DNA from: Sulfuritalea sp.
Lineage (GTDB): Bacteria; Pseudomonadota; Gammaproteobacteria; Burkholderiales; Rhodocyclaceae
Direction: 5' to 3'
DNA length: 64,000 nucleotides
NCBI GenBank assembly: GCA_021738385.1
Contig: JAIPCF010000005.1
Location: 1 to 64,000, forward strand
How positions within the stretch are numbered: position 1 is the first letter of the stretch; each line of letters begins with the position of its first letter. A model generated the notes under the pieces. That model did no database searches. It saw nothing but the letters and a program-made list of their open reading frames with translations, and was not told the DNA's origin. The position numbers and the translations under genes were made by a program. Below are positions 57,508-64,000 of the stretch, piece by piece.

Positions 57508-57536
57508 GGGTGCCCTTGTTGAAACGGTTCGCCAGA

Positions 57537-58856
57537 CTACACCGGGGTACGGCCCCACGGAAAGCTCGATCTCGGGGCCAGCCGCCCGCCATGCTGCTCA
57601 AGTGCTTCGGCAATGCGCAGGCCTTCATTCCATTTGGCCATGCGTTCCGAGCGCGAGAACGAACCCACTTTGAGCTGCTTTGCGCCCCAGCCGATTGCCA
57701 TATGCACGATCGTCACGTCCTCGGTTTCGCCGGAACGGGCGGAGATGATGCTCTCCCATCCCGCCGCGCGCGCAGCCTCCAGCGCCGCGCGTGTTTCGCT
57801 CAGGGTGCCGGCCTGATTGGGTTTGATCAAGGCGGTATTGCAGGCGCCGAGTTTTGCGGCGCGCTCGATACGGGTGGCGCCGGTGCAGATGAAATCATCA
57901 GCGACGACTTCAATGTTCGGCCCGGCGGCTTTGGTGAAACGGACCATGCCCTCGGGATCGTCTTCACCAAGCGGATCTTCGATCGAAACAATCGGATAGC
58001 GCGCCAGCCAGCCAAGCAGCATTTCGATCAGGCCGTCGGATTCGAGCTGCCGACCATCGCGCGCGAGCTGGTAGCGGCCGCCATGGCCGAAGTCGGAAGC
58101 GGCAATGTCCAGCGATATTGAAATGTCCTGACCCGGCGTGTAGCCGGCGCGCTCAATCGCCCTCATCAGAAAGTCGAGGGCTTTCTCGTTGCTGTCGAAC
58201 GCGGGCCAGTAACCTCCCTCGTCGGCCACACCCTGGAGCAGGCCGGCTTCACTCATCAGCGCGCCCGCGGCGCGGTAGACCTCGGCGGTCCATTCCAGCG
58301 ATTGGGCGTAGTCGGCGGCGCCGACGGCGATAACCATGAAATCCTGCACGTCAACCCGGCGTCCGGCATGTGCGCCTCCGCCAAAAATCTGTATCTCGGG
58401 TAGCGGCAGATGAAAATCCTCGCGTCCCTTGCCCAGGTAGCGCCACAACGGCAGTTCGCTTGCCGCCGCAGCGGCATTGGCGATGGCCATGGAGGTAGCA
58501 ACAATTGCATTGCCGCCCAGTCGCTGTTTGTTTGGCGTGCCGTCGAGGGCGATCAGCGCGGCGTCGGCGTCTTCCTGATTTGTCGCATCCTTGCCCGCGA
58601 GCAGGCCGGCGATTTCGCCATTGATATAAGCGATGGCTGTCTGCACGTCGTAGCCGCCAAAAGCCTTGCCGCCATCGCGCAGGTCTACCGCTTCCTCGCT
58701 TCCGGTCGAGGCGCCGGCCGGGGCGATGGCCCGGCCGCGTGCGCCGCCCTGTAGTGTGACTTCCGCTTCCACGGTGGGGCGACCGCGCGAGTCCCAGAGG
58801 CGCCGGCCAACGACGGATCGGATCAGTGTGCTCAAGTTTGCATTTCCTTTTTCCAT
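57537..58856 (-). CDS. Divergent enolase-family protein
   Basis: DSRGRPTVEAEV, APAGASTGSEEA, DEGGYWP, LIKPNQAGTLSET, but IFGGGAHAGRRVDVQDFM and ISARSGETED deviate from enolase motifs. Confidence 0.88.
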   Translation of the reverse strand: MEKGNANLSTLIRSVVGRRLWDSRGRPTVEAEVTLQGGARGRAIAPAGASTGSEEAVDLRDGGKAFGGYDVQTAIAYINGEIAGLLAGKDATNQEDADAALIALDGTPNKQRLGGNAIVATSMAIANAAAAASELPLWRYLGKGREDFHLPLPEIQIFGGGAHAGRRVDVQDFMVIAVGAADYAQSLEWTAEVYRAAGALMSEAGLLQGVADEGGYWPAFDSNEKALDFLMRAIERAGYTPGQDISISLDIAASDFGHGGRYQLARDGRQLESDGLIEMLLGWLARYPIVSIEDPLGEDDPEGMVRFTKAAGPNIEVVADDFICTGATRIERAAKLGACNTALIKPNQAGTLSETRAALEAARAAGWESIISARSGETEDVTIVHMAIGWGAKQLKVGSFSRSERMAKWNEGLRIAEALEQHGGRLAPRSSFPWGRTPV

Positions 58857-59857
58857 GTCGCCAGCACATCCTTCAAACGGGCTGGCGGTGATTCGATAAG
58901 AGAGCGGGCGCAGCGCCGGACATGAGTGCGCTGCGTGTCGGTAGTAAGGTATTCGGCAGGCGATTTACCGTCAACGCGTGCCAGCAGAAGCGCCGGCAGC
59001 AAACTTGCCGCGCGAGCCTCCAGCGTTGCGGCAGGCTCCCAGACAATTTCTGCCAGATATGCCTCGGTGAGCGCATCGAAGCAGCTTGCAAATTTATTCG
59101 CGGCAGCCGGGTTCCACAAGCATTTCAGCAACAAATGGTTGAGACAGAAGGCCAGATCGAAGGCCGGGTCACCCATGCAGGCGCACTCGGCGTCGAGAAA
59201 AACCGGTCCATTCGGCCCGAGCAAAATGTTTTTCGGGCTGACATCGCCGTGAATCATCGCTATGCGCAGCTCACCGGTTCGTTTGCTGAGCGCAAACAAG
59301 GCGTCGTGAAGATCGGGGTGCGCGACTGCAGTGGCCTCCAGATAGGGTTCGAGGCGGATCGCATGGAAGATGCCGTTCGGCGGAAACTGCGCGGCAATTG
59401 CCGGATTGTTTGCCGTGGCGGCATGGATTAGCCCCAGGCGTTGGCCAACGGCAGCGGCATCGGCGGGCCTTGCTCGTCCGTCGCGCAATTCCTGTTTCCA
59501 GAGACGGTGATGTTGCGGGTCGAGAAAGCTCATGGCGCAGAGCATTTCCACTTCATCGTGATATAGCACCTCGGGCACGGCGCCAGGCACGATCTCGTGC
59601 GCGATGCGGAACCAGGCCACTTCAAATCGGTTTCGTTCAACCGGGGCCTGCCAGTCAGCCGCTACCTTGAGTTTCGCCAGTGCGCGTTTTACACAAAATG
59701 CTCGCTGCGGCGTTACGACCTTCCAGATGTCGGACGACACGCCGCCGGTCAATGCCTCGAAGGTGGCGTCTGCCGCGGTGTTGATGAGCCCGGCCCGCTG
59801 CAAGATTGCACGCATGCGGGTATCGGGTTTCGCGGTGTCGGGAGGGGTATTGCTCAT
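58832..59857 (-). CDS. Aminoglycoside/choline phosphotransferase-like kinase
   Basis: IAMIHGDVSPKNILLGPNGPVFLDAECACMGDPAFDLAFCLNHLLLK (APH Brenner and DxD motifs); overlaps the enolase-like gene. Confidence 0.9.
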   Translation of the reverse strand: MSNTPPDTAKPDTRMRAILQRAGLINTAADATFEALTGGVSSDIWKVVTPQRAFCVKRALAKLKVAADWQAPVERNRFEVAWFRIAHEIVPGAVPEVLYHDEVEMLCAMSFLDPQHHRLWKQELRDGRARPADAAAVGQRLGLIHAATANNPAIAAQFPPNGIFHAIRLEPYLEATAVAHPDLHDALFALSKRTGELRIAMIHGDVSPKNILLGPNGPVFLDAECACMGDPAFDLAFCLNHLLLKCLWNPAAANKFASCFDALTEAYLAEIVWEPAATLEARAASLLPALLLARVDGKSPAEYLTTDTQRTHVRRCARSLIESPPARLKDVLATWKKEMQT

Positions 59858-59960
59858 CGAAGTTTGCGGCGAGTCTGGTCTGGAATCATTCTATCGAGAA
59901 ACGTTTGTGCGCCTTGGATCGAAGCACGCCAAATGGCCAGAGCGGATCAGTCCGGCGAAA

Positions 59961-62900
59961 TCAGACCCGCCGCGCAAACGCCTCGAATTCTTCCAGCGGC
60001 AGCGGACGGCTGAACAGATAGCCCTGATAGGCATGGCAGCCCGAGTTGGCCAGAAAGGTCCGCTGCGCTTCGGTTTCAACACCCTCGGCAATCACTCCGA
60101 GGCCCAGGTTCTGGGCCAGCGCAATGATGGTCCGGGCAATCGAGGCGTCATTGGGATCGGTCAACACGTCACGCACAAACGACTGATCGATTTTCAACTG
60201 GTCCAGCGGCAGGCGCTTCAGGTAGGACAGCGAGGAATAGCCGGTGCCGAAATCATCCAGGGAGAAGCCCACGCCTTTGGCCTTCAAGGCGAACATCTTC
60301 TCGATCACGTCCTCCACATTGGATACCAGCAGGCTCTCGGTCAGCTCCAGTTTCAGCCGCTGCGGATTGGCGCCGGTACTCTTGAGTATCGCCGATACTT
60401 CGTCGACGAAATCAGTCTGGCGGAACTGATGGGCGCTGACATTCACCGCGACCGTGAGGTCGCGCATTTCCGGTCGTGCGGCCCACGCGGCAAGCTGCGT
60501 GCAGGCCGTTTCCAGAACCCAGCGGCCCAATGGCAGGATCAGTCCGGTTTCCTCGGCCAGGGGGATGAACTCGGCGGGCGACACCAGACCGCGTTGCGGG
60601 TGCTGCCAGCGCATCAGGACCTCGACCCCCGTCAGCTGCCCACCCGCTACCTGAGCCTGATAGTGGAGCAGGTACTGCCTGTCCGCCATGGCTTGGCGCA
60701 GATCATGTTCCAGCGCCGCGCGCTCCTTCACGGAAGATTCCAGGGTGGGATTGAAGAAACAGATCGCATTGCGCCCGGCGGCCTTGGCCTTGTACATGGC
60801 GAGATCGGCCTGCTTCATCAGATCATCGACGGTAACATGATCGCCCCTGAACAAGGTGACGCCAATACTTGCCGTGCTGTGATGAACTGCACCGTCGAGT
60901 TGGTAAGGCTGGTTCAGCGTTGCAAGAATCTTTTCGGCAGCGGCTTCAATTCCCGTGGCGGCATTCCCTTCACCTGTGCTCAGTCCTGCCAGTACCACGA
61001 TGAATTCATCACCGCCGAGACGGGCCACGGTATCGCCATCGCGCACACACAGCGTCAAGCGCCGGGCAACCTGCAGCAGCAGCAGGTCACCCATGTCATG
61101 ACCAAGCGTGTCGTTGAGCGTCTTGAAATTGTCCAGATCAATGAACAGCAGCGCGCCGTAGTTGCCGCTACGCGAACTGGCAGCCATGGCCTGCCTCAGC
61201 CGATCGAGCAGGAGTGTGCGGTTGGGCAAGCCCGTGAGTTGGTCAAAGAAGGCCAACTCCCGGATTTTGTCTTCTGCCTGCTTGCGCTCGGTAATGTCGA
61301 AATGCGTACCGATGTAATGGGTCACTACGCCATCGGCACCCTTTACCGCGGAGATCGTGAGCAATTTTGGATAGATCTCACCGTCTTTGCGCCGGTCCCA
61401 GATTTCGCCCTGCCATCCGCCCGTGCGCTTGATGCTCTCCCACATGACGCGATAAAACTCTGCGTCGTGCCGGCCCGACTTGAGCAGGCGGGGTGTCTGG
61501 CCCACCACTTCCTCGGCCGAGTAGCCCGTTGTCTCGGTAAATGCCCAATTGACCCGCAGAATTACCGAGTTGGCATCAGTGACCATCATCGCCTCCTGCG
61601 ACTCGAAGGCCACAGAAGCGATGCGAAGGTCGACTTCCGCTTGTTCGCGCTCGGTGATATCGATAAAACTGCCCAGGCCGGATGGCTTGCCATCCCAACT
61701 GATCGTGTTGACGTAGCCTTGCCACAGCCTTACCTCGCCGTCCTTGCGTACCATGCGGACCGTGTAGGATTTCTCGCTCTCTTCTCCGCTCATGCGTCGC
61801 CGGTGCAAGTCCATCAGCCGCGGACGATCCTCTTCGGCAACCAATGGCAGGAAAGGTATTCCAAGGAGTTCGTCGCCGGGATAGCCGATCATTTGTTCAG
61901 CGGCCCGGTTGACGTACCTGATCAAGCCGTCCTGGGTAACCACGATGCCAAGCGGTAATTCCGCGACGAAGTTGCGATAGACATCCGCCGAGTTTTGCAG
62001 CGCCAGCTCGGCGCGGTTGTGCTCGGTAATGTCGTGGGCAATGCCAAGTACCCCGATGATCTGCCCATCCGGCCCGTACATCGGTGCTTTGGTAGTTTCG
62101 AACAGGCCGCGGTAGCCGTCGGCGGCAAAGGTGAGCCATTCCTCGTTGAGGGTCGGGCTACCCGCTGCCATCGCCGCACGATCGTTCTTGCGGAAAAAGT
62201 CGGCCAGTTCACGCTCAACGAAGTCGTAATCCGTCTTGCCGATGATGTCGGCTTCCTTGGCCCCGTATAAGCGCTCGACCGCTTTGTTGCAGGAGAGAAA
62301 GACACCCTCGGCATCCTTGAGCCAGATGAGATCGGGTACCGTAGCTAGCAGGGATTGCAATCTTGCATGCTCGAAATCGAGTTCGCGATAGGGCGCCTGT
62401 ATTCCGGATACAAACATCGCGCGATAAACCATGAGGTAGGCGATGGCTTTATACACATGGCCGAGCAGGTTGAACAGATCGGTGACATTCGCGTAAAGCG
62501 TAAAGAACATTTCCGCCAGACCCTGCACCCAGGCGGCGGCGGCAAGCCACTTCAGATCGCCGTTGTGCGAGCGCCGACTTTTCAGGAACAGGAGGATCGC
62601 GGCCGTTCCATAAAGGACGGCCAACAGATATTCGGCGCCGATCTTGAACCCGGTCAGACCTTGGCCCGCGACGAAGGTACGAGGCAGCCACTCGACATGA
62701 CTGAGGCCCACCCACCAGACGCCGGCGGCGAGAGCTATCGCCAGTATCACGGCACTCCGGCAGGCGGCCACAGACCAGCGCACCAGCGGTAGCAGGGCGA
62801 CGGCCAGCAGCACACCCGCGGCCACATAGCGGCCTGCCAGCCAGAAATTGATCGCTTTTTCCGAACCGCTGGGGGTGATCAAGTCGGGCATGCCGGGGTA

Positions 62901-63239
62901 GGACAAGGTATGCGCGAAATCGATCAGACCGACAGCGAGGAATCCCGTGCCGAGGAGCATGCGGTGACTGTTGTCTGGCTGCTGACGCAGATTCCAGGCC
63001 AGGGCAAAAACCATGGCCGATACGGCCATAGCAACAAACTCGAGCGCCGTATGAAGCGGCAGATAGTTCATGGGCGATGAAAAGAACTGTGCTGCCGGCA
63101 GTGCAAAGCCGAAGACGAGCAGAAGGGTGAGTACGCCGACCCAGATCGCCTGTGGTGACAAGGCAGCAAAGCCCGCAGCAGAAACCGCGCGCTGGCTTGG
63201 TGCGGGGAATGAGGCAGACTCCGCTTGCTTGTTATTCAT
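59961..63239 (-). CDS. Membrane multi-PAS GGDEF-EAL protein with N-terminal 7TM-type sensor
   Basis: N-terminal multi-TM region, PAS repeats, GGDEF-like motif RLGGDEFIVVLAG, EAL domain with variant signature EVLMRWQHPQRGLVSPAEFIPLAEETG. Confidence 0.95.
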   Translation of the reverse strand: MNNKQAESASFPAPSQRAVSAAGFAALSPQAIWVGVLTLLLVFGFALPAAQFFSSPMNYLPLHTALEFVAMAVSAMVFALAWNLRQQPDNSHRMLLGTGFLAVGLIDFAHTLSYPGMPDLITPSGSEKAINFWLAGRYVAAGVLLAVALLPLVRWSVAACRSAVILAIALAAGVWWVGLSHVEWLPRTFVAGQGLTGFKIGAEYLLAVLYGTAAILLFLKSRRSHNGDLKWLAAAAWVQGLAEMFFTLYANVTDLFNLLGHVYKAIAYLMVYRAMFVSGIQAPYRELDFEHARLQSLLATVPDLIWLKDAEGVFLSCNKAVERLYGAKEADIIGKTDYDFVERELADFFRKNDRAAMAAGSPTLNEEWLTFAADGYRGLFETTKAPMYGPDGQIIGVLGIAHDITEHNRAELALQNSADVYRNFVAELPLGIVVTQDGLIRYVNRAAEQMIGYPGDELLGIPFLPLVAEEDRPRLMDLHRRRMSGEESEKSYTVRMVRKDGEVRLWQGYVNTISWDGKPSGLGSFIDITEREQAEVDLRIASVAFESQEAMMVTDANSVILRVNWAFTETTGYSAEEVVGQTPRLLKSGRHDAEFYRVMWESIKRTGGWQGEIWDRRKDGEIYPKLLTISAVKGADGVVTHYIGTHFDITERKQAEDKIRELAFFDQLTGLPNRTLLLDRLRQAMAASSRSGNYGALLFIDLDNFKTLNDTLGHDMGDLLLLQVARRLTLCVRDGDTVARLGGDEFIVVLAGLSTGEGNAATGIEAAAEKILATLNQPYQLDGAVHHSTASIGVTLFRGDHVTVDDLMKQADLAMYKAKAAGRNAICFFNPTLESSVKERAALEHDLRQAMADRQYLLHYQAQVAGGQLTGVEVLMRWQHPQRGLVSPAEFIPLAEETGLILPLGRWVLETACTQLAAWAARPEMRDLTVAVNVSAHQFRQTDFVDEVSAILKSTGANPQRLKLELTESLLVSNVEDVIEKMFALKAKGVGFSLDDFGTGYSSLSYLKRLPLDQLKIDQSFVRDVLTDPNDASIARTIIALAQNLGLGVIAEGVETEAQRTFLANSGCHAYQGYLFSRPLPLEEFEAFARRV
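62559..62585 (-). repeat. Dispersed repeat copy (divergent) inside the GGDEF-EAL gene
   Basis: GCCGTTGTGCGAGCGCCGACTTTTCAG; read in a different frame (LKSRRSHNG). Confidence 0.6.
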
Positions 63240-63622
63240 ATCCGGATCAACAGCAGTTAATTGACAGTTGGTGCTGGCGCAGCGTCTCTGGATGCAGGCT
63301 TTGTGGACGCGGCGAGGTTATCGGCACGCCGCAAGAGCCTGTTGCGTTGCGAGTTGGCAATACAGGGCAACATCGGTCGAGCCAGAGTGAAACGGGTCTG
63401 CGTCAGGCTGAGAAAATGAAGCGAAAACAAAATAAGTACGAGCCTATCACCGGATTGATAACGGTCTGATTAGTATTTACATTTCAATTATTAGCGAGTC
63501 GGATGAATTGAAAGCCTCACCAGGCCTCGAGATCAAAGTCATGCGGGTCAGCGTCGCCTTGTTTTGAACGACGGCCCCATTGGCCCTCCTGCAAGCGGCC
63601 ATTCCGAAACACTTCGCCGAAA

Positions 63623-64000
63623 TCAGCCCCGCCGCGCAAACGCCTCGAATTCGTCCAGCGGCAGCGGGCGGCTGAACAGATAGCCCTGATAGGCAAGGCA
63701 GCCCGAGTTGGCAAGGAAGTCCCGCTGCGCTTCGGTTTCCACGCCTTCGGCGATCACTCCGAGACCCAGATTCTGGGCCAGCGCGATGATGGTCCGGACA
63801 ATCGAGGCGTCATTGGGATCGTTCAACACGTCGCGCACAAACGACTGATCGATTTTCAACTGGTCCAGCGGCAGGCGCTTCAGGTAGGACAGCGAGGAAT
63901 AGCCGGTGCCGAAATCATCCAGGGAGAAGCCCACACCTTTGGCCTTCAAGGCGAACATCTTCTCGATCACGTCCTCCACATTGGCTACCAGCAGGCTCTC
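63623..64000 (-). CDS. EAL-domain protein, C-terminal part (5' end outside window)
   Basis: [56 protein letters not shown], nearly identical to the C-terminus of the 59961-63239 gene. Confidence 0.92.
   Translation of the reverse strand, partial: ESLLVANVEDVIEKMFALKAKGVGFSLDDFGTGYSSLSYLKRLPLDQLKIDQSFVRDVLNDPNDASIVRTIIALAQNLGLGVIAEGVETEAQRDFLANSGCLAYQGYLFSRPLPLDEFEAFARRG

Noticed and set aside
59604-61958. 784-aa plus-strand ORF
   Set aside because: Antisense shadow of the GGDEF-EAL gene in high-GC sequence; no recognisable domains, while the minus strand has clear PAS/GGDEF/EAL motifs.
1-64000. tRNA or rRNA genes
   Set aside because: None recognised by eye; absence not confirmed with tRNAscan/barrnap.

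Overview
The window looks like a chromosomal segment from a betaproteobacterium, possibly Rhodocyclales-like (inferred from gene content only). It holds: (1) the 3' part of a nuo operon (end of nuoF, then nuoG-N); (2) a NUDIX gene, a NarX/NarL-like two-component pair, a FrnE-like DsbA protein and a quinone oxidoreductase; (3) a chromosomal integron at about 15.2-20.1 kb, with intI on the minus strand, a LexA-box-like site in its promoter region, a candidate attI, and cassettes bounded by attC sites whose 5' cores are exact reverse complements of their R'' boxes, including three consecutive type II toxin-antitoxin cassettes; (4) a 21-42 kb strip of small accessory and housekeeping genes, including an FHA / Ser-Thr kinase-cNMP pair bracketed by 73-bp direct repeats and several gene remnants; (5) an Rnf cluster at 42.8-55.8 kb with a very large (about 1658 aa) 2-oxoacid:ferredoxin oxidoreductase between rnfB and rnfC, a small Cys-cluster membrane protein, a ferredoxin-NADP reductase and a double-CZB protein; (6) an OYE, a divergent enolase paralog overlapping a phosphotransferase gene, and two GGDEF/EAL-type genes with near-identical 3' ends. 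Three dispersed repeat families were found by eye. The most unusual is a roughly 27-bp element (CTGAAAAGTCGGCGMTGGYGAKACGGC, at least 12 copies) that lies both between genes and inside genes, where three copies encode the same peptide K-V/L-G-A-G-D/E-T-A. All product calls come from reading the protein sequences; no database search was run.
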